Assembly: GCA_958295665.1 (NCBI GenBank)
Contig: OY282560.1
Span: 143,336,091 to 143,400,090, forward strand
DNA length: 64,000 nt
Origin: Tipula vernalis
Taxonomy: Eukaryota > Arthropoda > Insecta > Diptera > Tipulidae
Direction: 5' to 3'
Part shown: positions 25,453 through 37,028 of the stretch, in pieces
How positions within the stretch are numbered: the stretch's first letter is position 1
Layout: every line of letters starts with the position of its first letter
Position numbers and translations under genes: made by a program
The notes under the pieces: model-generated
Database searches by the model: none
What the model saw: the letters and a program-made list of their open reading frames with translations, nothing else
Told to the model about the DNA's origin: nothing

Positions 25453-25712
25453 TGTAGTGTTTTTTTATTCGCTCCGGATAGCTGCTATCGAAAGCCGTCA
25501 TATAAAAAATGGCTCCCGATAGCGCTCCGTATAAATAGGTAGAGCCAAATATTTTTTATATGAAGTTTTTGTTAAACAATTGAATTAAAAATGATAGTTT
25601 GATGTTAAATAAGTTTCGTTTACCTATAAATAGCGCGTCAAATTTAAATTTAGGCGTAGAAAAATGACGGCTCTTGATAGCAACTATCTGGAGCGAATAA
25701 AAAAACACTACA
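25453..25712. mobile_element. MITE, about 260 bp, with ~50-bp terminal inverted repeats
   Basis: The left end TGTAGTGTTTTTTTATTCGC and the right end (complement reads the same: TGTAGTGTTTTTTTATTCGC) match over about 50 bp with few differences, continuing into CTCCGGATAG / CTCCAGATAG and GACGGCT. TAG or ATAG on both flanks is a candidate target duplication. The interior has no ORF. It is inserted in Helitron H3's 5' region. Confidence 0.8.
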
Positions 25713-26565
25713 TAGATTTTTTTTTTTTTTTCAATAAACAAAATAAAAGAACACGTGAAATTAGTAGGCAGACCCCGTTAAATGCAAGCTCATTTCTAGT
25801 ATGTTAATACATAAATTATGATGTGTTAAAATACATATATGGCACGAAGGTTAGTAAAATCGGTAACTTTTAAACAATTTCATTATAATTTGTATCTAAT
25901 TGCAAATATTAAATTATAAAATAAAAACACAATTTAGTAAATAATAATACGCATTTTTATTTTTCCTGTTAACGCTTAAATGTCATACCTTTTCAAATTT
26001 TTAATCTCTTTAATTCATTTTAATGCCATCTTATATTCAATAGCGATAACAAAAGTGGCAAATAATAAGAAATGCACATGAAATTTCATCATTTTGAAAT
26101 TCAATCGTTTTTTGTTCATCAATTTCAAAATTATGGTATTTTTGATTGGTTAATTCAGTTTTTATATAATCATTTACGAAATTTGATTTTTAATTTTTAA
26201 TTAGTGTTGTTCATCAAAATACATTGTGACGTTACTAAAATTTGAATTGTCATTTTATTTGAGTTTTCTATAAAAAACACAAGAAAAAGGACGTGTGGCT
26301 TCCAGTCCCATCTATGAATGATTGAATAAACTAATCAACAATTAAATAGTGCGAGCTCAATAGAAATAGAAATTTATGACGTTTAAACTTTTTGAAATTC
26401 AATCGTTTTTTGTTCACGAAACATAAATTAGTTCAACTATTGCTAGATATTTCTATTAATTGTGTATAAAATAAATAACTGTGCAAGTTCTACTGTAAGT
26501 TGTATCTAACTCTGAAAAAGTCTAAAAACTATATAATAACACCGTAATAAATTTCTTCTAGAAAA

Positions 26566-27057
26566 ATGCCGAAAATTAAATCGAAACTAGGCAGAAAAAC
26601 ATATAAAGCGAGCAGAGTACATAATTCGAGACTCAATAAAACTCAAGAACAGCGTGAAATTCGTCTATGTCAAATTTGTTCAGCAAACTCATTTAGTCGT
26701 GCTCGAGAAAGTAGCGTAGAGCGAGAACAACGTTTGCAGATAAATCAAATTCAATCTACTATCAATAGACAATGCGAATCGACTACTCAAAGAACAGAAC
26801 GACTAGAAGATCAGCGTCAACGTTCTGCTCGGAATAGAGCGCCGTATCAAAATGTGTTTGGATTCAGGTCTGCGTTGTCATACCAACCGGAAATGGATTA
26901 TGTAAATAAGAATGAGGTACTAATTGGTAAGATGGATACAATTTGTAACCATTGCCATGCAAAAAAATGGGCTAAGGAGGCACCTGGACCTTGTTGTGCT
27001 GAAGGCAAAGTGGTACTTCCAAAACTCGAGGAACCGCCAGAACCAATCAGGAGTTGA
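26566..27057 (+). pseudogene. Helitron H3 N-terminal Cys-rich head
   Basis: A 163-codon open segment starting MPKIKSKLGRKTYKASR, very basic and Gln/Arg-rich. It then has TICNHCHAKKWAKEAPG and CCAEGKVVLPKLEEPPEP (CxxCH, then CCxxGKVxLP), the zinc-finger-like Helitron head. The frame ends at a TGA at 27,055-27,057, and similarity resumes in another frame at 27,054. The ATG at 26,566 is the best start in the window for this protein. Confidence 0.85.
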
Positions 27058-27930
27058 ATTCTGGGATTAAATCCACTTTCCAGACATTTTCTCGACCACA
27101 CAAGAAGGTGAATACTCTGTTCCAAAAGAATACTCTGTTTCAAATGACTTCCTTTGGTGCTGAAGAAGTAAGAGAAGGTAATTTCATGCCGACTTTTAAA
27201 GTTCAAGGACATATCTACCATTACATTGGAAGTTTGCTCCCAATTATTGATAACAATCCTCAGTTCCTACAAATTTATTTTGTTTCGGATACTGATCAAT
27301 TATCACTTCGCTCAAATACTATGCCAAGCCTTAAACGAGATTTGATGCCATTGCTTCAAAAATGCTTGGAAGAAAACAATTGCTACATCCAAAGTTTAAA
27401 ATATAATCTTGATAATAGATCCATAGGAGAAACAGATGATTTTCAGTCAGTGATTCATGCTGACCGAGCACCAGCGAACCAACACAGCAGTATATTTAAT
27501 GTTCCTACTACAAACGAAGTGGCTGTACTTCTGGAAGACGAGGATAAGGGACATCGTCCTGCACTGCTGAGACGAGCAGTTAAAACGTGTCTCTGAGCTG
27601 CATCGCTCCTACGATCCGCTCCAGTACCCCCTTATGTTTATTAGAGGAGAAGACGGCCACTACCTAACCATAACGCAACAAGATAATCCAAAACGGTCTC
27701 TTGCATGCAATATTATTCGTACAGACTCATGGTTAGAGCGAATAATATTAATCAAATACATTTGTTCAAGAATTTGTTTAACCAGTATTGTGTCGACATG
27801 ATGGCGAAAATTATCTCCGAGAGATTAAATTTTATACGTCGAAACCAAAAAAAACTACGTTCTGACGATTACATACATTTGCGAGATGCAATGAATCAGG
27901 ATGCTAACGAGAATGCTTCCAACATATAGG
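27054..27930 (+). pseudogene. Helitron H3 N domain
   Basis: The open segment 27,054-27,596 (180 codons) carries TFSRPHKKVNTLFQ, FKVQGHIYHYIGSLLP and AVLLEDEDKGHRPALLRR. In the next frame SYDPLQYPLMFIRGEDGHY (about 27,610-27,665) is the N-domain hallmark. A further shift at 27,705 gives HLFKNLFNQYCVDMMAKI and RLNFIRRNQKKLRSDDYIHL. At least two frameshifts. It is equivalent to 3,494-2,700 of H1. Confidence 0.87.
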
Positions 27931-28752
27931 TCAGTACGTTATTTTACCGTCGTCATTTACCGGCTCACCACGTTACATGCAAGAAAAGACGCAGGACGCC
28001 ATGTCTATGTACGTAACTACGGAAGTCCAGATTTGTTCGTGACATTCACGTGTAACCCCGATTGGCCGAAAATAACAAATAAACTATTTCCAGGTCAAAA
28101 ACCTTGCGATAGACACGATGTAATTTCAAGAGTTTTCAACCTCAAATTGAAAAATCTTATACATATAGTATATATGGTATATTTACCAAAAATGAAATAT
28201 TTGGTACGGTAAAATGTTACATGTTGAGTGTAGAATGGTAAAGCGGGATTTGCCCCACTCCCATATACTTTTGTGGTTGCAGCCAAAAATTCAGCCGGAC
28301 TAAATTAATAATATAATTTGTGCTGAGCTCCCTGACAGGAACGTGACCCTCTTTTATATGAGATAGTGTACAAAAATATTTTACATGGAACTTCCGGCGA
28401 GCAGAACCGAGCCTCACCATGGATGATAAACGGTAAGTGTTCGAAAAGATATCCCCGACAATTTATTCCCGAAACACAAACTGGTGATGATGGCTATCCC
28501 ACATACAGGCGAAGGGCTCCTCAAGATGGAGGGCAAACAACCACACTTAGAGTACATGGAAAAACAGTGACAGTTGACAACAGATGGGTAGTTCCGCATT
28601 TCCCAATATTGCTACGATGCTTTAGTGCTTATATAAATGTTGAATACTGTCACTCCGTACAGGCAATCAAATATATATGCAAGTACATAAATAAAGGTTC
28701 AGATCAAGCTACGTTCTGCATCCAAAATGACAAAGATGAGATACAGAAGTAA
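27930..28752 (+). pseudogene. Helitron H3 Rep (HUH nuclease)
   Basis: Begins AGRHVYVRNYGSPDLFVTFT and CNPDWPKITNKLFPGQKP, then RVFNLKLKNLI. After a frameshift the HUH motif appears as LPHSHILLWLQPKIQPD, with H-S-H at 28,256-28,264. After another shift the segment 28,366-28,752 contains CSKRYPRQFIPETQTGDDGY and AIKYICKYINKGSDQA. Here the YxxKYxxK catalytic pattern is intact, unlike in H1. The pieces are homologous to the full domain, but frameshifts near 28,190 and 28,330 break it. Confidence 0.9.
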
Positions 28753-29661
28753 GAAGTATGTGAACGGTCGATACATAATCACTTCGGAGGCTGTCTGGCG
28801 AATATTTGAGTTGCCCATCCATGAACTATATCCCGCTGTCATTCATTTGGCTGTACATTTAGAAAATGGTCAACGTGTGCATTTTACGGAGGGCAACATA
28901 CACCAAATCGTGCAAAATCCGCCAAAAACTACGCTTATTAGCTTTTTTAACCTGTGTAGTTTGGATGATTTTGCCAAAACGTTATTATATCACGAGGTTC
29001 CAGGTTACTTCATATGGAACAAGCATGTATTTTCCAGAAGAAAGCATGGTAGAAACGTAGAAGGACATCCAGGTATTAAAAAGGATCCGATTCTCGGTAG
29101 AGTCTATAATATCCACCCAAATCAAACCGAGTGCTTTTATTTACGTATGTTGCTGCATCATGTCCGAGGGCGAACTCCTTTTGAGAGGTTGAGAACTGTG
29201 AATCGTATAGTTTACTCAACTTTCCAGGCAGCTTGCGGAGAACTTTGCCTTCTAGAAAATGACGATCACTAAAGAGAGATACACTTGCCAATGCCGCAGT
29301 CTTTCAGTCGTCTTACAAGTTAAGAGAATTGTTCGCAATAATCTTGATTTTCTATCAACCAACCCAACCCAATGTATTGTGGGAAACATTCCAAAAAAAT
29401 TTATGTGATGACATTCTTCACACAGAGCGGATACGATGCAATGATAACACTGTACCATTTTCCGGAGATATCTTTAACCAATGCCTCATTGAAATAGAAG
29501 ACAAGGTTTACAGTATGAGTGAGAAACATTTAGTTGACTTAAGCTTGTCTTCACCGATCCGTTCCCAGCAAAATGCCAGTTATCTCTACGAAGGTAATTT
29601 AAGGCGTTCATATGATACGACTATGTTGCGAAATTACGTACAAGAAAATGTTCCTAAATAG
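28727..29661 (+). pseudogene. Helitron H3 Rep-helicase linker
   Basis: The open part 28,727-29,272 holds RYIITSEAVWRIFELPIH, VIHLAVHLENGQRVHF, GRVYNIHPNQTECFYLRML and GRTPFERLRTVNRIVYSTF. These are the conserved post-tyrosine blocks of Helitron proteins. A shift near 29,272 leads to the segment 29,329-29,661 with LWETFQKNLCDDILHTER. Equivalent blocks lie at 12,110-11,744 in H2. Confidence 0.87.
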
Positions 29662-29679
29662 GAATCTGATCAACATCGA

Positions 29680-30350
29680 CCTTTTGATAAAATCATCGAT
29701 AGCCTTAACAACAACCCTGATAAAATATTTTTCGTGGATGCTCCTGGAGGAACGGGTAAGACATTTCTTATTAATATTTTACTGGCTAAAGTTAGATCTG
29801 TAGGTAGTATGGCCCTAGCTGTTGCATCGTCAGGTATTGCCGCCACACTAATCAGCGGTGGTAGAACAGCACATTCCATATTTAAACTACCTCTAAACGT
29901 TTCTCTTCAACAAGAATCCATCTGCTATATCAGAAAAAATGGTCCTCTCGGAAAAATATTACAAGAAACTAAGCTTATAGTGTGGGATGAGTGTACGCTG
30001 AGTCATCGAGCACACATTGAAGCCATTGAAACTAATGCCGGGGATTTCCGCCAGACTCTACCAGTTATACCAAAAGGAACTGGGGCGGATATTGTAACAG
30101 CATGTTTGAAATTATCGTCTATCTAGGATTTCGTAGAGAAATTGAATTTGTGAACAAATATGAGAGCGCAACTTGGCGGCAATTCTCCTGGCAAGTATTT
30201 CGAATCGGAGATGGAAAATTTCAAAATGTAAATTCTATCATCATAGTTGATCACCAAATAGGGACCGTAGTTACCAATGTAACAGAGTTGATTTCGGCAG
30301 TTTATCCAGGAATAGAAAATATTTTGCAGAAAAACTTACTTTGCCACTAA
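29680..30350 (+). pseudogene. Helitron H3 Pif1-type helicase, internally deleted
   Basis: Walker A is intact (DAPGGTGKTFLINILLAK, 29,737-29,790), followed by SSGIAATLISGGRTAHS and Walker B as VWDECTLSHR (about 29,980-30,010). The reading then jumps from HIEAIE to NAGDFRQTLPVIPKG, dropping the residues normally between motifs II and III. After 30,126 a shifted frame gives WRQFSWQVFRIGDGKFQN and AVYPGIENI. The C-terminal motifs (INKSQGQT type) are missing. The helicase is therefore truncated by at least two deletions. Confidence 0.88.
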
Positions 30351-30494
30351 ACCAAGCAAAACCTAAAGCAAGCGGTTGCTTAATCACTGTAGATTCGGCA
30401 CGCGTAGCTGCCACAGGCTGCTAGTAAGAAATAAAGAAAATAAATTTTTGTTTCCTCGTTTACAAACATTTTTCAATTTTTGTATATATAGTCC

Positions 30495-31200
30495 AGCCGA
30501 ATTAGGCAAAAACCGGGCTTATAAATGAAATAAATTGGTCAAAATGCTTTTTTTCATCGAATTTCACCTAAATTAAGAATTCGATGAGTTCCGAGCTCGG
30601 AGGAATGGCGAAAGGGTCGAATAACGACGACGCGACCCCTAAAAGCGGTGAAACTTTTTATGGAACGCGGTTCCACCACAAATAACTCGATTATATTGCA
30701 TTTTAGTAAAAAATACTAAATGGAATAGTTGTTCGATGGTTTATTTTCTAGCAATATACGTAGGTGGTTATTTAATTCATTAATATTAGACAAAAAAAAT
30801 CGAGTAAAATAGATAACCCAGGCGGCAAATTAGACAAAAATCGAGCTTTTGAAAGTAATTAATTGGATAGAAGCTTTTTTCAAAAAACGGTGTATTTGGT
30901 CTCGCAGATTAATAATTCGATGAGTTGCGAGCTAAGGCGAATGAATAAAGGGTTGAAAAGGTGATTTTTTATCAGTTTTAACACGTTGCGGTCACGTTGT
31001 CGCAATTAACTCGGTTAGTTTGCAATTTAGGAGAAAATAGTCCCTTGCAAAGTTATTCTACGGAAAATTTCCTATCAACATATTTTAAATTGGTTATTTG
31101 ATTCATTTGTTTTTTATGAACGAATTCGAGTAACAAGGAGGGCCCAGTTTTGAAAAAAAAAACATTTTCCACCAATAACTCACTTAATTTAAATTAAATC
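30495..31200. repeat. Diverged ~330-bp tandem repeat, two and a part units
   Basis: CGAATTAGGCAAAAACCGGGC at 30,498 recurs as AAATTAGACAAAAATCGAGC at 30,827. The following landmarks repeat in order: AATTCGATGAGTT, AATAACTCG / ATTAACTCGG, GGTTATTTAATTCATT / GGTTATTTGATTCATT. A third partial unit begins near 31,120. It starts soon after the proposed 3' end of Helitron H3. No coding content. Confidence 0.65.
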
Positions 31201-31364
31201 GTCGATAAGGGAAAATGTAGAAAATGTGGCAAAATGGGCTGATTTTAAAGTTGCCTTAAAGCTAAAAATTATATTAAAAATTAGAAATTTCAAAAGTGCA
31301 ACTACAGGAATTATGATAATTTTAAGTTCATTAACTAACAGAATTACATAAGCAATTAATGTAT

Positions 31365-31827
31365 TGTGACGGTGACACCTAGCGTGTAATAGAAGAGTTT
31401 AAATGAATAGCTCAATGTTTAACTGTACTAAAATGGAATTTTCCATGATAAAATTGTTACCTAATGTTTCTACGCTATTCTAACTGGAAAAGTCATGAGC
31501 TTTCTAGAAGTTTGGTTTGTGTATATAAAAAGGAGAATGAAGTTGAATTGGATTAGTACTTGTAATATTTGTTAAGCGACAGTGTAAAGATTAAAAAGTA
31601 ATTAAAAAGTGATTTAAAAAGTGTTGTAGTGCGAAATAAAAATTATAAGTGAACAGTAAAATTTGAGAATAATTTATATAAAATGATTTTGTGAATTTTT
31701 ATTGATAAACTGTGTTGTAATAAATTTTGTGAAATAAATAAATTCGTTGGAGATAAATTAAATTGATTTTGTATTATTCACAATCCAGTTGTATACGAAC
31801 CTTGAGTGACAAGGCAAAAACGTAACA
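31365..31827 (+). mobile_element. Solo LTR with GTAT target duplication
   Basis: Starts TGTGACGGTGACACC and ends AACGTAACA, flanked by GTAT at 31,361-31,364 and 31,828-31,831. It is 463 bp. It contains a TATA box (GTATATAAAAAGG near 31,519) and, downstream, an AATAAAAATT-type signal. It shares sequence with the LTRs at 22,029-23,019 and 44,321-45,017 and gives the clean definition of that LTR's ends. No internal region is attached, so it arose by LTR-LTR recombination. Confidence 0.92.
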
Positions 31828-32045
31828 GTATTTATTAACTACTTTCTTCTTTTGCTTATACAAATGTTATTCGCTATCCAACCGTGTGCCATATCAGCCG
31901 TTAATTTGAATCGACTTTAAGGCTGATACAATTTATTGTTTAAATAATTTGGATAGTTTGCAACAAATAAATTGTTAGTTTAAAATATAGCTGTAAGTTT
32001 TTATTTATTCGAATGCACTTAATTCAATTCAATGTCCAAGTCTAC

Positions 32046-34260
32046 ATTTTGGCGGCGCAAGCCTATTTCATTAAGAATAAAACATTAACATGGATATAAG
32101 TAAATTAGTGTAGTGCTTCAAACTTAAAAAAAAAACTGTCTGATAAAATGTAAAGGTGCAGTAAAAATTAGGAAAACTTTGAACTGAACTTGCATATACA
32201 TAAATCTAGTGCTTCTTCTAAATAAGAACTTATAACAAAGATATCATTCCTGCACAGGGTTGACCTGGAATGATTGTCTTATAGAGGACAATTTTTGTAG
32301 GAACCACATGTATTTTTTTCATAAACGCACAAACGTCGTTCATTGTTTTGTTAAATAAAACGTTACGATATACGGAGCAAACATAAATGCACGGTACTTT
32401 ACGAAAGGGCTTTATGTGTGTAAGTGCACCGTACAATTGGTTTTGAGTGACGCCGAGAAACAGTTACAGGAAATATTAAGAAATCGTGAATTTCCAATAT
32501 ACTACAAAAAAAAATTGATTTGGGTTGGAAGAATCTATGGCTACCGATTTTTTCTCGTCCGATAAAGGAGACATTGATAATGTTGAATTAAATAAATCTT
32601 TGAACGAGTTAGTTCTGGACAAAATAGATTCAACAGATAGGAAACAATTAGAAAACGTTTAAAAAAACAATTGATGATATTACATCAAGTGTAAACAATT
32701 TAAATCAAACATAATATTATGTTCTGAGCGCACGAGAGGAATTTGAGGGTGAGGCACCAAAAGTAGCGAGAAATGGTTGAAAAGGTTTGAAAAAGTTGCC
32801 ATTTGCCAAGCAATTTGCATGCAGTAAATTTGGACATGAAGCACCAAATTGACCAAATGTTACAGCCACCTCAGCCGATAACCATGTATTGAATATACCT
32901 AGAAGCATTGATTGATTTAGGAAACGTTGTCACTATTATTCGGCGGAAAAGTACAGAAACTAACATAACAAACATTGGGCGGCATCAAGATAATTCAAAA
33001 TTTGGAGGTTTTGGCAAAGTTGAAAGTTCGATAATTGGCGTTTTTGATGCATTAATAAAAATGGAGAACTTTGAAATGAAAGAAAGCTGTTACATTGTCA
33101 AAAACAGCACAACCAAAGCCAAAACAATTAGTTTTATGCATACAGATGAGCAACTTGTAGCAAGTATAATCAACATCCAAGTAAAAGAAGATAAGGAGTT
33201 ACAAGTTCCACCAAAATACGCGGAAATCCTTAAAATTTTGTTACAAACGACAAGCCAAGTGATGAAAATTTAACCCCGGTGTCACCGAAAATCAAAGTAG
33301 TAAGTAATGGTACTCCTATTTCAGGGCAGGGTTATTAAAGATCCATTTGCGATGCCGATAATCGAGAAACAACTGAAGATATTATTAGCAAACTTTTTTC
33401 CACTTTAGACCTAAAAAATGTGTTCTTTCATGTGATACATACAAAATGCGAAAAAATTCATTTAAAAACGTCATTTCGAGTTAAACAAAGTTTCAATTCG
33501 GTTAAAAATATCACAAGCTATGTATTGCTACGGTTCATTAATATATTGTTCATAGAGCAGATAAATAGTAATGACCTAATTACTTACAAGGATGACAACA
33601 TTATGGTATGCTTTCTAAAAATGAAATAGAAGGAATAACCAAATTGAAAGTGGTGCTAAGTCAAGAACAGAAAATGGAATTAATATTTAGTGGAGTAAGT
33701 GTCGTACGTGATTGAAAGTGGGTATGTACATACACCAGAAGAAAAGATAACAGCGGTGAAAAAATTTTCCGGAATCAAAAAATATTCAGGGTGTTCAGGC
33801 ATTTTTAGGCCTAACAGAGTACTTCCGAAACTGTATAAATGGATTACTTACAGAAACGGCGTTTTTAAAATTGAAAGAAATTTTTACGGATTCTCGTGTT
33901 CTTAAAATCTTTAAGTAGAATGTTCCATAATGCATTTCTGCATAAATATAGCTCCAAAACCTTTCTGACTTGCATCCGTAAGCACCTTTTTCTCAGTTTT
34001 GGCTTTATATTCATGCAGAAATATGGAATATATTGTATGAGCCGAAACACATCACCAAGCGACTGGAAAATTCATAGCTGACATGTAGTAGTAAAGGCCG
34101 TTTTTATAGCATTAATAAAATTTCGAATTTTCCTACTAGGCGTACATTTAAACCACGTGACAGATTGTCTGTTAGTAAGCACAATGAAAAAAAGTGACTT
34201 GCGTGCAGCAGTTGTCAAATGGGTATAAAACTTTCAAGAATATAATTTTTAAATAGAAAT
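32046..34260 (+). pseudogene. Ty3/gypsy remnant: gag, protease, RT, RNase H traces
   Basis: Order along the + strand: a primer-binding-site-like TTTGGCGGCGCAAGCC (32,045-32,060); a gag piece with a damaged zinc knuckle (ACSKFGHEAPN then stop, about 32,818); and a protease-like region (EALIDLGNVVTIIRRKS at 32,899, with the active-site DTG/DSG changed to DLG; open to 33,273). RT pieces follow: STLDLKNVFFHVIHTKCEKI, TYKDDNIMV (YxDD region, 33,588) and YVIESGYVHTPEEKITAVKK (about 33,700). An RNase H trace is last (FRIFLLGVHLNHVTDC near 34,125). Large deletions, frameshifts and a lost protease Asp-Ser/Thr-Gly triad make it inactive. Integrase is not recognisable. Confidence 0.72.
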
Positions 34261-35322
34261 CCTCCCAAGAGATGTTCCACGATTTTTTCGATCCACGATA
34301 TGATGCATGTAATGCAATGGAATTCATTTATGTTGCAAGCAATAAGGAGAATTCTAAGAAATAAAAGCAACCGAAATTTTATTACAAAGAGGACGCAATA
34401 TGCAAGCATCAAGATAGACGGACATTGGACAGTTCCAAAAAAAAAAATAGAAAACCAAATAGTTCAAACTAAACACAATTAAGATCATTTTTGGGCTGAA
34501 AAAACAGAATTTGTAATAATTACAGACTGGGAATAGGAATCGAATTTCCGAATTCACAGCAGACATTATTACAACTCCATTTAAATGACCATCGAATTTC
34601 TACGTACACTGTTTTAGTGTAGCTAGTTATTTACACTTTTTTGCTGTCGTAAGGTTTTTTTAGAATTTGTCAAGTTGTTTATAAAATTGCACTAAATAAA
34701 ATTCTTAATATGAATAATAATAAATCTCACGGCATTCTATCAAACAGCAATAACTAACCGGATTAGAAGCTAAACTCAAGGTGGTGCAACAACAGAATAT
34801 ACCTTTTGCGGTGAAGCTACCGAACAATTTATTGAAGTACAAACGGCCATGGTAAAAAAATAATAAAGCGGCAATTCTTTAAACTTTAACGTACTTGGGA
34901 ATTATCGAAAAAAAAAAAAAATTTAAACATTTAATAACCTGCGATTTACGAAGGTTTTCACCATGCTTTTATTTTACACATCATAAACTACAGTTTATCG
35001 AAGCCACTACACCGTGGGAACTCTCATCGCAAAAATATTTTTCCTCGGATCTCACGTTGCAAAAATTGCATTCATATTGAATCCTGTGAATTTCCTGTAG
35101 CAAATATTCAGAAATGTTTGTAAAGTATGGGAATTAAATTTTAATCACCAAATACAGATACGAGTATTTACAACAAATGCAAAGTATTCAATCTAAAATT
35201 CGAATCAAGCGATAATCAAAGAATGAATGAATGCCTACAAAGCTGAAAATAATTATAAAATACTGACGAAAGAAAATAAGTCGCGAGGAATGCAACCCGA
35301 GTATCATCCGGACTTATAAAAA
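34261..35322. other. Non-coding stretch after the gypsy remnant
   Basis: Possibly decayed integrase and 3' portion of the gypsy remnant, but I could not read convincing motifs. Short A-runs near 34,438 and 34,908. Confidence 0.35.
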
Positions 35323-35659
35323 TTGGTATAAAATCAGAATCTAGAGTGTTATGCCAATAGCTATCGCAGGCCCAAATCTGGGAAAATTCGAGTTTCTAAA
35401 AATTATCAGAAACTTTGTATAAAATCAGCCTCTAGAGTGGTATGTCTGGAGATGGATTGGTTTGATGTGATTTGTCAATAGTCATCGCAGAAAAAGAAAG
35501 GGGTTCAAGTTTCCAAATCATTTGAAAATTTGTATAAAATTAGCTTTAAGAGTTTTATATGTGGCGAGGGAATTGAAATGTATTCCAGCGATCTCTAATT
35601 AGAAGTGAAATCAATTCAATCCATCTCCAGACATAACACTCTAGAGGCTGATTTTATAC
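35323..35659. repeat. Tandem ~100-bp repeats closing in an inverted copy
   Basis: TTGGTATAAAATCAGAATCTAG (35,323), TTGTATAAAATCAGCCTCTAG (35,415) and TTGTATAAAATTAGC (35,529) head three direct units sharing ATAGNCATCGCAG blocks. The stretch 35,607-35,659 is the inverted complement of 35,415-35,467 (CCATCTCCAGACATA, CTCTAGAGGCTGATTTTATA) over about 50 bp. The array could fold into a long stem. Confidence 0.7.
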
Positions 35660-36271
35660 ATTCATTTTCTACATACTATGTGATTTGCCCCACTTGAAGG
35701 GTGAGTTTCTCTTTGCAAAGGGCAAGATACTGGCTTTCGAATCTTTCTTGTAATGGCGGTTTTTTCACCCTATATAACTAAACATTCAGTACTGCGTTAT
35801 AAATCGTTCAACGAATTTGGAATTACTGTTTTTGGCCAAATAAGGCAGAACCTTGTTTAGAACTTCTTAAGCGAAATACCAAACTTACAACTTAGCCCGC
35901 TAATCATTGACTGTGACTATAACAAAGCGAAAGCAATTAAACCACACTAAATTTTACGGGTACCATTCTGTCAAGGCAATACTCTTTTCCAATTTTGTTT
36001 GAGTTGCTTTGGATCTACAAAAAATTTTTAACAGTAGGGCAAAATGTTATTTGGAAACAAAACAATATTTTGATATAATTAAAAACTTTACTTTTTCCGT
36101 TTTTGAACTATTTCTAGCATAAAATACTAAATAAATGGCTAATAATTTGTTTCAACTATAACCATCTATAAAACCAAAAAGATGCTACATAAGTTGTGTC
36201 ATTCTTGCGCGTAGAGGGCCAATTCTAAGCCGAGTTTTCTGTTATCCTCTCGTAAAAGTTCTAATGCCAAC
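35660..36271. other. Non-coding stretch
   Basis: No gene or repeat recognised. Confidence 0.4.
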
Positions 36272-36316
36272 CGTTACAAACTCTCCAAAGCCACTTACTT
36301 TGGAGAGTTTGTAACG
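36272..36316. repeat. Perfect hairpin, 19-bp stem and 7-nt loop
   Basis: The left arm CGTTACAAACTCTCCAAAG (36,272-36,290) and right arm CTTTGGAGAGTTTGTAACG (36,298-36,316) are exact complements around the loop CCACTTA. No longer flanking symmetry is evident and no ORF spans it. Function unknown. Confidence 0.9.
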
Positions 36317-37028
36317 ATTGTCTGACTATTGTTCCGGTCACACTCAACTACAAAACGATTCTGTTCTACGATTTTGCTCTCTACTAATTAAGTCATTCAA
36401 TATTTAACTTTTTTTTTCTCTCTTAATTGATTTTTATGCCGATATCTGACAGCCAACTAAATCATTAATTGATCAAAACTAAACTAATAGACTATCCACC
36501 ATAATTAAAGTAATAAGGAGATTAGTTTTCAATTGTGAACGCACTGCGAAAAAAATAGTTAGTGTAAATGATTTAAAATGGGAATATATTTGGTCGAAGA
36601 ATGAGATGGTCTTATTGGAAAGCTCGAGTTAATTTAGTTTTTTTTTTGGTTCTTAAGATAGAATTAAAGTAGTTAATACAGAGGTGTTTGAGTTTTTCCT
36701 GTTGGTGGTAGAAAGCATGTTTTTGCCGAAATTAATTTAAGTTATTTATTGTTTTTATGAGACATGACTAAGAAGTGCAAGGTTAATTTTTTTTGTTGTG
36801 CGATATGCAAGAAGAAGTTCTTGCATTGCAGAAAAAAAAGCTAAAACTTGATAGCCTGAACATACAGTACATCGTTAGTCAAGTTTATTCAACTACGTGG
36901 TGAGTTTAGTACTGCAGACTTTGAGTGGAGTCTTTCAGTGAATTGAATGTTCTTTGATGGAAAGCTATTGTAGTAATACTACATTCACATCGACAACACC
37001 GAATCGTGACAAATTTCTTCTTGTCACC

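Larger units (their letters stand above)
24993..30424 (+). mobile_element. Helitron H3 with proposed 5' and 3' ends
   Basis: The 5' end begins TCTATATCTATATC directly after an A and continues AAAGTTGATAGTTTGTATG, then AATCTCAAAACTACTGGA. This is the typical leader of insect Helitrons. The proposed 3' end is CTAG at 30,421-30,424 followed by T, preceded by GGCACGCGTAGCTGCC. Helitrons insert between A and T, and both flanks fit. The 5.4-kb body carries the full order of head, N domain, Rep and helicase, broken by frameshifts and helicase deletions. A 260-bp MITE lies inside its 5' region at 25,453-25,712. The 3' hairpin is weak, so that end is less certain. Confidence 0.8.
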
